A DNA stretch of 64,000 bases, from the NCBI RefSeq assembly GCF_900465315.1, contig NZ_UBIX01000009.1; one strand, given 5' to 3'. How positions within the stretch are numbered: the first letter of the stretch is position 1; each line of letters begins with the position of its first letter. The notes beneath the pieces are model-generated. The model did no database searches. It was not told where the DNA came from and worked only from the letters and a program-made list of their open reading frames with translations. Position numbers and translations under genes: made by a program. Origin of the DNA: Asaia bogorensis_B. GTDB lineage: Bacteria > Pseudomonadota > Alphaproteobacteria > Acetobacterales > Acetobacteraceae. This document shows positions 1 to 8,958 of the stretch, piece by piece.

Positions 1-2073
1 CTCCTTGGCTGTCACGAGGCGGGACAGCTGGGCAATACGGACGGGGAAACCCTCGAATCGGGTCGAGAAACTGCGGAAATGCTGTCGCGCCAGCAATGTG
101 GTGGGAACGACCACGGCCACCTGCACACCCGACAACGCCGCCACAAAGGCTGCGCGCAGGGCAACCTCCGTCTTGCCAAAGCCAACGTCGCCACAAACCA
201 GACGGTCCATGGGGCGCCCGGAGGTCAGGTCCTCCAGCACATCGGCAATGGCGCGTGACTGGTCCTCGGTCTCGACAAAGGGGAAGCGGGCACAGAACTC
301 GTCCCACATCCCTTCGGCAGGTATGAGCGACGGCGCTTCCTTCATGGCGCGACCGGCGGCGGTGCGTATCAGCTCGCCCGCCATGTCGCGAATGCGCTCT
401 TTCATCTTGGCCTTGCGGGCTTGCCAGGCCTGACCGCCCAGCTTGTCCAGCGCCACACCGCCCTGCTCCGAACCAAAGCGGCTCAGAAGCTCGATATTCT
501 CGACCGGCAAAAAGAGCTTTTGCGCCCCGTCATAGAGCAGACGCAGACAATCGTGCGGGGCCACGCCATCGCTGACCGTTTCCAGCCCCTCATAGCGCCC
601 GATGCCATAATCAGCATGGACGACCAGATCACCTTCGGCAATTTCAGACGCCTCGGTAATAAACTGCTCGGCCCGGCGCTTGCGACGGGGCGGACGGGCG
701 ATCCGTTCACCCAGCAGATCCTGCTCGGAGATGAACGCCATGCGGTCCGCCACAAAGCCACGTTCAAGCCCGAGCACAATGAGCCCGACCGTTCCCGGCG
801 AGATCCCCGCCGCCGAAGCCCAGCTATCATGGGACTCGGTGGTAAATTTGTGCTCCTTCAGCAGCGAGGCAATGCGCTCACGAGAGCCCTTGGTCCATGC
901 CGTCACATAACAGCGCCGTCCGGCTTTCTCCCATGCCTCAAGCTGGGTACGCAGGGCATCGAAAGCCCCTTCACGCGTGCCATCCTTGCCACGGACGAAA
1001 ATGGGCCCCGGCCTGCCCCCGGCATCCATGCCCTGTACCGTGTCGGGCTTGGCGAAAGGATTGAGGGCAATGCTGGGCACACGGGCCAGCATGGCATCCC
1101 AGCCCGAGCGATTGAGATAGAGCAGATGCGAGGGCAATGCCCGATAGATGGCCTCTCCCTCACGCGCGGGAGCCTTTCTGGCCTCGAAATGATCAGCGAT
1201 CATTTCCAGACGGGCCGAGAGAATATCCGGCACCTGATGGTCCATGCTGATCGATGCATCGGGCAGGTAATCGACCAGCGTATCCATATGCTCATGGAAA
1301 AGCGGAATGTAGTGTTCTAGACCCGGAAAACGCCTTCCCTCGGAAACGTTTTCGTACAGCACATCCGAAGCTGAGGATGGCCCGAAAAGATCGCGCCAGG
1401 CGGAGCGGAAGCGGCTTATGGCCTCGGGGCTCAACGCATATTCGGAGACGGGGCGAAGGTTGAAAGCGTCCAGCGTGTCGGTCGAGCGCTGGCTCGACAC
1501 ATCGAAGCGCCTGATATGATCGACCTCATCGCCGAACAGATCTAGGCGGATCGGCTCGCTCTCGCCGGCGGGGAACAGATCGAAAATGCCCCCGCGTGTG
1601 GCAAACTCACCGGCCTCCATCACCGTATCGGTGCGCGTGTAGCCGCTCGCGACCAGCAGATCGATCAGCATGGCCTGATCGAGGGCCTCGCCCTTCTTCA
1701 CGGAAATGGCCTGGTTGCGGAACGCATCGCGTGGCGGCACGCGCTGAACAAGGGCATGAACCGTGGTCAGCACGATGCGTCGCGTCGCCCCTGCGGGTTC
1801 CAGCAGACGCGTCAGCGTTGCGGCACGCTCCGCTGTCAGGGCCGGATTGGGCGAGACACGGTCATAGGGAAGGCAATCCCAGGCGGGGAAACGCAACACG
1901 CTCACGCCGGGCTCGACATAGGCCAGCATGTCAGCCAGCGCGGCGACAGCGGCATCGTCGCGCGCCACATGGATGAGTGGGCCGTCATGCTCGCTCAGGC
2001 GGCGACGCAGGAGAAAGGCCGTATAGGCCTCCGGCACGCCCCAGAGGGTCGGCCGGTCGGGGGTATCGGTCAT
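1..2073 (-). CDS. mfd: Transcription-repair coupling factor Mfd (3' part beyond window)
   Basis: Superfamily 2 ATPase that removes RNA polymerase stalled at DNA lesions and recruits UvrA. The first 691 codons are visible, roughly 60% of the usual length of about 1150 residues; the rest lies beyond base 1. The visible part holds the N-terminal UvrB-like region (starting MTDTPDRPTLWGVPEA), the RNA-polymerase-interacting module (GDLVVHADYGIGRYEG) and the Walker A motif GDVGFGKTEVAL. The chosen start is the ATG at 2071-2073; its upstream ribosome binding site is weak. The gene is divergent from recG, with a 118-bp intergenic region. Identity is certain; only the truncation by the window edge limits the call. 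Confidence 0.96.
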   Translation of the reverse strand, partial: MTDTPDRPTLWGVPEAYTAFLLRRRLSEHDGPLIHVARDDAAVAALADMLAYVEPGVSVLRFPAWDCLPYDRVSPNPALTAERAATLTRLLEPAGATRRIVLTTVHALVQRVPPRDAFRNQAISVKKGEALDQAMLIDLLVASGYTRTDTVMEAGEFATRGGIFDLFPAGESEPIRLDLFGDEVDHIRRFDVSSQRSTDTLDAFNLRPVSEYALSPEAISRFRSAWRDLFGPSSASDVLYENVSEGRRFPGLEHYIPLFHEHMDTLVDYLPDASISMDHQVPDILSARLEMIADHFEARKAPAREGEAIYRALPSHLLYLNRSGWDAMLARVPSIALNPFAKPDTVQGMDAGGRPGPIFVRGKDGTREGAFDALRTQLEAWEKAGRRCYVTAWTKGSRERIASLLKEHKFTTESHDSWASAAGISPGTVGLIVLGLERGFVADRMAFISEQDLLGERIARPPRRKRRAEQFITEASEIAEGDLVVHADYGIGRYEGLETVSDGVAPHDCLRLLYDGAQKLFLPVENIELLSRFGSEQGGVALDKLGGQAWQARKAKMKERIRDMAGELIRTAAGRAMKEAPSLIPAEGMWDEFCARFPFVETEDQSRAIADVLEDLTSGRPMDRLVCGDVGFGKTEVALRAAFVAALSGVQVAVVVPTTLLARQHFRSFSTRFEGFPVRIAQLSRLVTAKE

Positions 2074-2191
2074 ACAGAAATCCAAAGCACGCGCGCCACA
2101 ATGCAGGCGTGCTGCCAGGCGATGGTTTCGTTTTGTTCCATGACGGTTCTATCCTATAGCCTGTGAAACTCCCGATGTCAGCCCATGTTCC

Positions 2192-4294
2192 ATGAAGGTC
2201 ATGTCTCCAGAGCTATCGACGATCACCCCGCTTCTGGCGCCCCTCGCCACCCTGCCCGGCATTGGCCCCCGTTATGACGGGCTGCTGCGCAAGGTTGCCG
2301 GTGGCAACAGGGTTATGGACCTTCTTTTCACCCTGCCAAGCAGCTACGTCGACCGACGCACGATCATGACCCTGCGTGAGGCCCGTGAGCAGCTTATGCC
2401 CGGCGCGACCCTGACCGCCCGGCTGCGTGTGCTCGACATTGTCCAGCCCAGCCGCGCCCGCCAGCCCTTTCGCATCCGTGCGACCGATGATACTGATGAG
2501 GTGGAGATTCTGTTCTTTCATCAGGCATTCGTCCGCTCCGTTGCACCGGGTGACGAACTCGCCGTGTCGGGCAAGCTCGAGCGCTACGGTCTGTCGCTTA
2601 CGATGCCGCACCCGGATTATATGGTGAACTGGCTGCGCCATGACACCATCCCCGCCATCGACCCGGTCTGGCCGCTGACCGCCGGCCTGTTTCCATCCGT
2701 CATGCGTCGCGCCATGCACAAGGCGCTCGATCTTCTGCCGCCACTGCCGGAATGGATACCCACGGAGGTTCTGGCGCGGCATGACTGGCCGCCCTTTCAC
2801 GAGGCGCTCGGAATTCTGCACCGCCCCAAAGCCGAGCCAGACCGTCACTGGTCTCGCCTGGCCCTGATGGCGCGCGAACGGCTGGCATTCGATGAATGTC
2901 TGGCCGATCAGCTTTCCCTCGCGCTCGCGCGTCAGGAGGCACGCATCCTGCCCGGACGTGCGCTGACAGGCGACGGCACCCTTCGCGAGGCTGCTCTGGC
3001 CCGGTTCGGCCATGTCATGACCGGCGCGCAGACCCGGGCTCTGGCCGAGATCGATGCGGATATGGCCGCACCTGTGCCCATGATGCGCCTGCTGCAAGGC
3101 GACGTTGGCGCAGGCAAGACGCTCGTGGCGCTGATGGCCATGCTTCGTGCCGTGGAAGCTGGAGCGCAGGCCGCACTCATGGCCCCGACCGAGATCCTGG
3201 CCAGCCAGCATTATGAGACCCTGTCGCGTCTGTCTGGCGTGACCTGCGTCTATTTGTCCGGAAGCGTGAAGGGCAAGGCGCGCTCCATTGCGCTCAAGGC
3301 TATCGCCGACGGGACCGCACGGCTCGTCATCGGCACCCATGCCCTGTTTCAGGAGGCCGTGGTGTTTCACGATCTCGGCCTTGCCGTCATCGACGAGCAA
3401 CATCGCTTTGGTGTGCAGCAGCGTGCCATGCTAGGTGGAAAGGGCGACTGCACCGATATTCTTGTGATGACGGCGACCCCTATCCCGCGCACGCTGCTTC
3501 TCACTCAATGGGGGGATCTCAGCGTAAGCCGGCTGGATCAGAAACCGCCCGGACGCAAACCCATCCAGACATCGCTGCATCCCCTCTCAACGCTTGATGA
3601 TGTCATTAGCGGGATCAGGCGCGTTGTCGAACGAGGGGCACAGGTTTTCTGGGTTTGCCCGTTGGTTGAAGAGAGCGAGGTGCTCGACGTGGCGGCGGCC
3701 GAAGCACGATGGGCTGATCTTTCGCAACGCCTGACTACACCTGTTGGACTGGCTCATGGGCGGCAGGAAATCACACAACGGCAGGCCGAGCTCGACCGTT
3801 TCCGGCTGGGTGAGACGCGGCTGCTTGTCGCGACGACGGTTATCGAGGTCGGTGTCGATATCCCCAATGCCTCTGTCATGGTGATCGAACACGCGGAACG
3901 GTTCGGGCTTGCCCAGCTGCATCAGTTGCGCGGCCGCGTCGGGCGTGGTGCAGCAGCGTCGTTCTGTCTGCTGATCTATGATGATGGCGCGACCGGTGCC
4001 ACAGGCAAGGAACGCCTCGCCCTGCTGCGGGAAACGGAGGACGGCTTCATTATCGCTGAGCGTGATTTCAGGTTACGCGGAGGCGGTGACCTCACTGGCG
4101 TCCGGCAATCGGGCTTGCCGCTTTTCCGTTTGACAGAAGGCGTCGATGCAGAGTCACTACTCAACGAGGCTTATCGCGAGACAATTGCGATCACAGACAA
4201 ATTATCCGACGGGAGTAAAGTTGACTCAAATTTTTTGCTTCTGTTCACGATATTTGATCGCCATGATCCCAACAGGATAAATCGAGCAGGATAG
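2192..4294 (+). CDS. recG: ATP-dependent DNA helicase RecG
   Basis: Branch-migrating helicase that processes stalled replication forks and Holliday junctions. The 700 residues match the family length. Order: an N-terminal wedge/OB domain (LPGIGPRYDGLLRK near the start, fork-binding region about 50-170), then two helicase domains with Walker A GDVGAGKT near residue 303, the DEQH box near 400 (DEQHRFGVQQR), the TATPIPRT motif, and the helicase C motif RGRVGRG. The RecG C-terminal domain ends near the stop. ATG at 2192 is used; ATG at 2201 is an alternative, and neither has a strong ribosome binding site. It is divergent from mfd, a pairing seen in other alphaproteobacteria. Confidence 0.96.
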   Translation: MKVMSPELSTITPLLAPLATLPGIGPRYDGLLRKVAGGNRVMDLLFTLPSSYVDRRTIMTLREAREQLMPGATLTARLRVLDIVQPSRARQPFRIRATDDTDEVEILFFHQAFVRSVAPGDELAVSGKLERYGLSLTMPHPDYMVNWLRHDTIPAIDPVWPLTAGLFPSVMRRAMHKALDLLPPLPEWIPTEVLARHDWPPFHEALGILHRPKAEPDRHWSRLALMARERLAFDECLADQLSLALARQEARILPGRALTGDGTLREAALARFGHVMTGAQTRALAEIDADMAAPVPMMRLLQGDVGAGKTLVALMAMLRAVEAGAQAALMAPTEILASQHYETLSRLSGVTCVYLSGSVKGKARSIALKAIADGTARLVIGTHALFQEAVVFHDLGLAVIDEQHRFGVQQRAMLGGKGDCTDILVMTATPIPRTLLLTQWGDLSVSRLDQKPPGRKPIQTSLHPLSTLDDVISGIRRVVERGAQVFWVCPLVEESEVLDVAAAEARWADLSQRLTTPVGLAHGRQEITQRQAELDRFRLGETRLLVATTVIEVGVDIPNASVMVIEHAERFGLAQLHQLRGRVGRGAAASFCLLIYDDGATGATGKERLALLRETEDGFIIAERDFRLRGGGDLTGVRQSGLPLFRLTEGVDAESLLNEAYRETIAITDKLSDGSKVDSNFLLLFTIFDRHDPNRINRAG

Positions 4295-4436
4295 TGAAAA
4301 TACTAGTCACCCGCAGTAATACTTACTCAATCTTTTGACATGTTACATTAATCATTTTAACTATTGCTAAAGACCAGACTTGCTCAATTCGTCGTCGTAT
4401 TTCATAACCTGATTGATCCCGTCAAAGAGAGGCGAT

Positions 4437-6038
4437 ATGTCACCGATCCATCAGCCCGAACCTCACCTCGCGATACTTGAAATCGCGCGAAGGCTGCTAG
4501 GAGCGACATCTATCTGCATATGCGGATTCGATAGATCGGGCGAGCTGATCGAGATAGCGGGTGGCGGCACGATCGCATCCGAAGTAACCGCTGAGTGCGT
4601 CAGGGCCGTTTGCAACGCCGACGACTCGCTTTATCTCAAAAAAACCGACGAGTCCTTTGATCTGGGTATAGCATTGGAGGGCGATCTGACCCTTCTTGCA
4701 CGCGTACCGCTCTCGGTTTCCGAGACAGAACTACGCGAGCTCGCACCCTACCTTGCCGTATGCGCAAGATCGCTCCTGACCAATCAGACTTTGCAGACAC
4801 GCAGGCGCGATCTGCCCGATCGGGTTCTTTGCGCAGCACATATCGGCAGACTGATCGAGACGACGACCTGTGAGAGCCGCAAGGCGAGCTTTTCGGTTAT
4901 CGGGGTCGATCTCGATCACCTGAACACGCTCAACCTGCGTTACGGATGGGAAACCTCGAACCGAGTTATCGACGAGAGCATCACACGCATCCAGCAGATT
5001 CTCCCTGGACAGGCCTATCTCGCCTATGCGGGCGGCGGAAATATTCTGGTTGTGTCCCCACCCGGCCTCTCACTGGTGACAACCAGAACTCTGATCGCAA
5101 GCATTCGTCAGGCACTCTCGCCGACCATCCTGATAGATCGGGGCGAAATCCAGCCTTCATTCTCGATAGGCTGGGCCTTGTTCCCTCAGGATGGTGAAAC
5201 GTCAACGTCGCTCCTCCAGGCGGTCGATGCTGCCGTCAATGACATAAGACAGCATGGCGGCGCACATGAACGACGCGCCACCCCTTCCGGTACCGCTGCG
5301 CTGCTTGGCTCATCGGGGCTGGAGCGTGATCTGATGCGCGCGGTGGAAAGCAATGAACTCACGCTTAACTGGATGCCGATCATCGCTTCGGGCAGTCAGA
5401 CCGTCGTCGCGCTGGAGGCACTTTTGCGGTGGGAGAGGCCAGGCGTGGGCCAGATCCCACCTGATATTTTCATCCAGTGCGCCGAAAATGGCGGCATGAT
5501 TGAAAAGATCGATCAGTGGAGTCTCAAACGCGCCTGCGAGGCCGCTGCATCCTGGAGCCATCCACTGCGCGTATGCGTCAACATTTCTCCCACTTGGCTC
5601 GCTCGCCGTCTCCTGTCCGGAATGGTCGAGGCCGTCTTGCAGGAAACCGGCCTGGCTCCCGAGCGCCTGCAGATCGAGCTTTCCGAAAAGCGCTCCTTCG
5701 GCCCGCGCGACATTGCCTATCAGGAGCTCTCACGCCTTCGCGCTCTGGGCGTGCATGTCGCGTTGGATGATTTCGGCGCCGGATACTCCTCCCTCGAGAG
5801 GCTGGCGAATTTCCCGGTCGATCAAATCAAGTTCGATCGCTCGTTCATGCTGCGACTCAACGATGACCGCCGCGTCAACGAGGTGATGGGGCAAACAATC
5901 CAGATGGCGCGTCGACTCGGCATTTCCTGTTGTGCCAAGGGCGTGGAGACCGAGCGTCAGATGGCCTTTCTCGACTCCTATGGGTGTGAGGAAGTACAGG
6001 GCTACCTGTTGGGCATCCCGACACCGGATTATCTCTGA
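4437..6038 (+). CDS. Degenerate GGDEF-EAL protein, probably a c-di-GMP-related regulator without catalysis
   Basis: Protein of 533 residues. Residues 1-140 look like a GAF-type sensory region, about 150-275 a GGDEF fold, and about 300-530 an EAL domain. The GGDEF active-site loop reads AGGGNI at residues 198-203, so the catalytic and metal-binding acidic residues are missing. The EAL domain keeps EALLRW (E327), the NIS Asn, ELSE, DDFGAGYSS and KFD. The AEGVET motif is AKGVET, with Lys501 replacing the Glu that serves as general base in active phosphodiesterases such as RocR. I infer that both domains are inactive and that the protein may bind c-di-GMP or act through protein contacts. The ATG at 4437 follows AGAGAGG closely and is preferred to a TTG eight codons upstream. 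There is no membrane segment. Confidence 0.85.
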   Translation: MSPIHQPEPHLAILEIARRLLGATSICICGFDRSGELIEIAGGGTIASEVTAECVRAVCNADDSLYLKKTDESFDLGIALEGDLTLLARVPLSVSETELRELAPYLAVCARSLLTNQTLQTRRRDLPDRVLCAAHIGRLIETTTCESRKASFSVIGVDLDHLNTLNLRYGWETSNRVIDESITRIQQILPGQAYLAYAGGGNILVVSPPGLSLVTTRTLIASIRQALSPTILIDRGEIQPSFSIGWALFPQDGETSTSLLQAVDAAVNDIRQHGGAHERRATPSGTAALLGSSGLERDLMRAVESNELTLNWMPIIASGSQTVVALEALLRWERPGVGQIPPDIFIQCAENGGMIEKIDQWSLKRACEAAASWSHPLRVCVNISPTWLARRLLSGMVEAVLQETGLAPERLQIELSEKRSFGPRDIAYQELSRLRALGVHVALDDFGAGYSSLERLANFPVDQIKFDRSFMLRLNDDRRVNEVMGQTIQMARRLGISCCAKGVETERQMAFLDSYGCEEVQGYLLGIPTPDYL

Positions 6039-6050
6039 GCACCCCAGCCG

Positions 6051-6067
6051 GGAGGCAGTTTGCCTCC
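6051..6067. repeat. Perfect 7-bp hairpin after the GGDEF-EAL gene
   Basis: GGAGGCA and TGCCTCC are separated by a three-base loop, 12 bp after the stop codon. No T-run follows, so by itself it is more likely an mRNA 3'-end stabiliser than an intrinsic terminator; a real terminator lies just downstream. Confidence 0.45.
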
Positions 6068-6098
6068 GAACAGGCGAACCATCTGGGCAACATGCATT

Positions 6099-6136
6099 GA
6101 AAAAACCCGTACCGGCGTCACGCCGATACGGGTTTT
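6099..6136. terminator. Bidirectional intrinsic terminator
   Basis: An A-run, ACCCGTA-CGGCG, a three-base loop, CGCCG-TACGGGT and a T-run form a long stem flanked by A and T on the two sides. It can stop transcription from both convergent genes, the GGDEF-EAL gene (+) and the LpxR-family gene (-). Confidence 0.85.
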
Positions 6137-6190
6137 ACTGATTACGTCGATACAACCCGGCGAAACCGGATTGTTACTGCAGGCTCAGGC

Positions 6191-7228
6191 TCAGAATTTG
6201 ACCGAGAGCTTGAGCGAGCCATAGTTGAAAAGGCCTGCCTTGGCCGTCTTGAACTGGGCGGTCTGCCAGTTCTGGCTGTAGGACAGCCGAACCCCGTGCC
6301 ACATCACTGCCACGCCTGCATGGATCATACCGACGTCCCACGTCTTGCTCACATGGGGTGAGTTGTCACGCAGTGTATTGCCTTGCAAGGTCGAGTCATA
6401 GGCAACCGCCTGACCTTCCACACCGCCATACAGATACCAGGCAACTGGGCGGGTGGCGACAAAGGCATCCGTGCCATCAAGGCCCGGACCGATCGTCGCA
6501 TTGCCGAAATCGCTGTCCAGCCCCTGGCCGATACGGAATGTTCCGGCTGCATCGGCATAGGTACGATAGTCACCAGCGGCGCCTGAAATGGCCGGCAGCA
6601 CATCGGCGCTGATTCCATAAAGGTTCACCACAGGCAGACGCCAGATACGCCCGGCCTGAATCTGGAAGATCGGCTGGTTCTGGAGCTGCGTGTGCCAGCC
6701 ACGGTTCTTCGTGTCGCCGATCGCGCCGTGGAAGCCATTCTGCAACTGACGACCCAGACCCGCAGGCCCCATGACGCCAAACTGGATCCCGGCGACGCTG
6801 CGTGACAGATCCGTGTCGTTGATGAAGTTCACCGTGCCGAGCAGAAGGCTCGAATAAGGACGGTCGCCCGAAGCAGGCTGCGCTGTCTGCGTGTCGCGCG
6901 GCGTATAGATAAGCTGCTGCACGCCAAGGCTCACGCGCTGCATGCCCTCACCCAGCAGGAAGCGGTTCACGTCAGCGAAGGGCTTGGGCAGATTATCGGT
7001 GCCCGATGTCCAGTTGAAACGCAGCCCGGAGGTATAATACTGGTCTGATGTGCCCTTGAGGGTCGATACTGCGTCATTCTCGCCCTGGAGCGTCCAGGTG
7101 CCGTAAGGGTCCTGTTTGGGGGTGGCGTGAGCCGTTGCACCCATCACAGCGAGACCGAGAACCGAGAGCGATCCGGCCCTGACCTGTCTGGCGCCCGGCC
7201 AGCGCGACTTTGAACAGCGCAAATCCAT
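6191..7228 (-). CDS. LpxR family (DUF2219) outer membrane protein, possible lipid A 3'-O-deacylase
   Basis: Protein of 345 residues with a positively charged start, a hydrophobic stretch and an ATAHA cleavage site: a Sec signal peptide followed by an outer membrane beta-barrel ending in Phe (KLSVKF). Family marks: ENDA near the mature N-terminus, YYTSGLRFNW, DRPYSSLLLG, and the FHGAIGDTKNRGW segment. In Salmonella LpxR the catalytic set is Asn9, Asp10, Ser/Thr34, His122 and Glu128. Here Asn-Asp, Thr and His are recognisable, but the Glu128 position (six after His) is Thr, with Asp one residue earlier. Activity is therefore uncertain, though membership of the family is good. The gene is transcribed away from the cold-shock gene and ends at the shared terminator. 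Confidence 0.82.
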   Translation of the reverse strand: MDLRCSKSRWPGARQVRAGSLSVLGLAVMGATAHATPKQDPYGTWTLQGENDAVSTLKGTSDQYYTSGLRFNWTSGTDNLPKPFADVNRFLLGEGMQRVSLGVQQLIYTPRDTQTAQPASGDRPYSSLLLGTVNFINDTDLSRSVAGIQFGVMGPAGLGRQLQNGFHGAIGDTKNRGWHTQLQNQPIFQIQAGRIWRLPVVNLYGISADVLPAISGAAGDYRTYADAAGTFRIGQGLDSDFGNATIGPGLDGTDAFVATRPVAWYLYGGVEGQAVAYDSTLQGNTLRDNSPHVSKTWDVGMIHAGVAVMWHGVRLSYSQNWQTAQFKTAKAGLFNYGSLKLSVKF

Positions 7229-7486
7229 ACCCTTCCGAAATAACAGGCAGCCACCATAGCCGATTTCACGTAACAGGAAACAGTGACAGCCGGTAACGCC
7301 AACACTATCCCCTCATAAAAACGCGATATGAAGAAGATCGTGGTAATCGGGTCACGTTTTCTGGTGGCATAACCCGAAAAAACCGTGTTAGGGTCTTGAT
7401 GAAACCCCTTGTGGACATCGCCCGTTCCGTACCAGCCGGCAGGCCCGTGCACACCGTTTCGACTTACTCCACTGGTGATTCTCAGT

Positions 7487-8197
7487 ATGATGGATCACCG
7501 CACAGATCTCGGGATTAGACCGTTGAGAAGCAACCGTACCGACCGCAGCCCACGTTCCCCGCGCCGCGGCGGATTCGACGACGATTTCATGACCCCCTCC
7601 TTCGGTGACCGTGGTGGGATGCAAAATCGTCGTCCCCCTTCGGGCGGCCCACAGGTTCTGGCGTCAGGCCCGGAAGTGGGCGCCAGCGTCAAGTGGTTCA
7701 ACAGCGAAAAGGGTTTCGGCTTTGTCGAGCTCGCTGATGGATCAGGCGACGTTTTCCTTCACGCAAACGCCCTCTCCACCGCTGGCCACACCAGCGTAAA
7801 CCCCGGCACGACGCTGAACGTCCGCATTGGCCAGGGCCCCAAGGGCCGTCAGGTCGCTGAGGTTCTCAACGTCGACACCAGCACGGCAGAAGCTCCGCGC
7901 CCTCGCGCTGCCTTCAACCCGGCTGGCCCGCGCCCGGCTTTTGGCGGCGGCGGTCGTCCTGCCCGTCCGGCTCCTGACCTGTCGCAGGCACAGGATCTGC
8001 GCGGCATCGTGAAGTGGTACAACGCCACGAAGGGCTTCGGCTTCATCACGCCGGAAAACGGTGGCAAGGACATCTTCATCCACGCCTCGGCTCTCGAGCG
8101 TTCGGGCCTGTCCGGCCTCAATGAAGGCCAGGCTGTCGATGTGAAGGTTGTGCAGGGCCAGAAGGGTCCGGAAGCAGCCGATATCAACATCGCCTGA
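7487..8197 (+). CDS. Two-domain cold-shock (CspA-like) protein
   Basis: Nucleic-acid-binding protein of 236 residues with two cold-shock domains. The first starts near residue 65 (VKWFNSEKGFGFVEL, then DVFLHANA), the second near residue 172 (VKWYNATKGFGFITP, then DIFIHASA). Both RNP1 and RNP2 aromatic motifs are intact. A Pro/Arg/Gly-rich linker of about 40 residues joins them and a charged tail precedes the first. Tandem-CSD proteins of this layout are typical of alphaproteobacteria and act as RNA chaperones. The ATG at 7487 is chosen (a second ATG follows immediately); an in-frame TTG at 7409 would only add an unlikely extension. A strong terminator follows. Confidence 0.9.
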   Translation: MMDHRTDLGIRPLRSNRTDRSPRSPRRGGFDDDFMTPSFGDRGGMQNRRPPSGGPQVLASGPEVGASVKWFNSEKGFGFVELADGSGDVFLHANALSTAGHTSVNPGTTLNVRIGQGPKGRQVAEVLNVDTSTAEAPRPRAAFNPAGPRPAFGGGGRPARPAPDLSQAQDLRGIVKWYNATKGFGFITPENGGKDIFIHASALERSGLSGLNEGQAVDVKVVQGQKGPEAADINIA

Positions 8198-8214
8198 GCG
8201 ATCATTTGATCCAG

Positions 8215-8244
8215 AAAAAACCCGGCCTTGTGCCGGGTTTTTTT
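8215..8244 (+). terminator. Intrinsic terminator of the cold-shock gene
   Basis: CCCGGC and GCCGGG around a five-base loop, preceded by an A-run and followed by seven T residues, 18 bp after the stop codon. Confidence 0.92.
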
Positions 8245-8463
8245 GTGCCCTGTGAAGAATGGCCGGTTTCAAACTACGGGACTGCCTTGATCCGCGCAGT
8301 CATATCACATGATGAGCAGCAATCGTCTACGCTGACCCAGTGCCCGCAATATGCACTTCTTGACGAAGAAGCGCGTCGGCACCGGAACAGCTTTCGTCGA
8401 CGAATAAACGGTGGGATAGCCCGGATTCAGCTTGCAGCAGAATAACCACTGCCAAACCGCTGA

Positions 8464-8955
8464 TCAGTAATCCTTGCCCTTGCTGCGTAGCAAACGGGCC
8501 TTGTCACGCTGCCAGTCCCGCTCGGCAATAGCGTGGCGCTTGTCCTCTTTCTTACGCCCCTGACCGAGGCCAAGTGTCAGCTTGGCACGACCACGCGCAT
8601 TGAAGTGAACGTCCAGCGGAACAAGCGAAGCCCCTGCCCGCGAGACGGCGCCAAGCAAATGAGCAACCTGCTTCTTGTGCAAAAGCAGCTTGCGCGGTGC
8701 GCGCGTGTCAAAACGGGAGAGCACCCCACCCTGATATTCAGGGATATAGGAGTTGAACAGCCAGATCTCGCCGTCCCGCTCGCCAGCATAGGCTTCGTTG
8801 ATCGCTGCGCGACCCATACGAAGGCTCTTCACCTCCGGCCCCTTGAGAACGAGACCTGCCTCGACGGTTTCGAGGATTGTATAATTGAACCGGCCTTTTC
8901 TGTTCTGCGCGGCAATGCCGTGCGAAATCAGACCGGATTTCTTTTTTTCAGCCAC
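8464..8955 (-). CDS. smpB: SsrA-binding protein SmpB
   Basis: Small basic protein that binds tmRNA and brings it to stalled ribosomes for trans-translation. Its 163 residues match the family: NRKGRFNYTILETVEAGLVL, GPEVKSLR and the Lys/Arg-rich C-terminal tail (DKRHAIAERDWQRDKARLLR) that inserts into the mRNA channel. It starts only three bases after the dapA stop, so the two are co-transcribed. The tmRNA gene itself is not in this window. Between this gene's stop and the cold-shock terminator lie about 219 bases in which I see nothing supported. Confidence 0.96.
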   Translation of the reverse strand: MAEKKKSGLISHGIAAQNRKGRFNYTILETVEAGLVLKGPEVKSLRMGRAAINEAYAGERDGEIWLFNSYIPEYQGGVLSRFDTRAPRKLLLHKKQVAHLLGAVSRAGASLVPLDVHFNARGRAKLTLGLGQGRKKEDKRHAIAERDWQRDKARLLRSKGKDY

Positions 8956-8958
8956 AAT

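Noticed and set aside
2072..2141. 23-codon ORF overlapping the mfd start codon
   Set aside because: Too short, no similarity to SdhE and no ribosome binding site; mentioned only as context.
2213..3403. 396-codon open frame antisense to recG
   Set aside because: Entirely within recG, with low-quality composition and no recognisable domain.
8206..8445. 79-codon open frame after the cold-shock gene
   Set aside because: Its first codons span the intrinsic terminator and it has no ribosome binding site.
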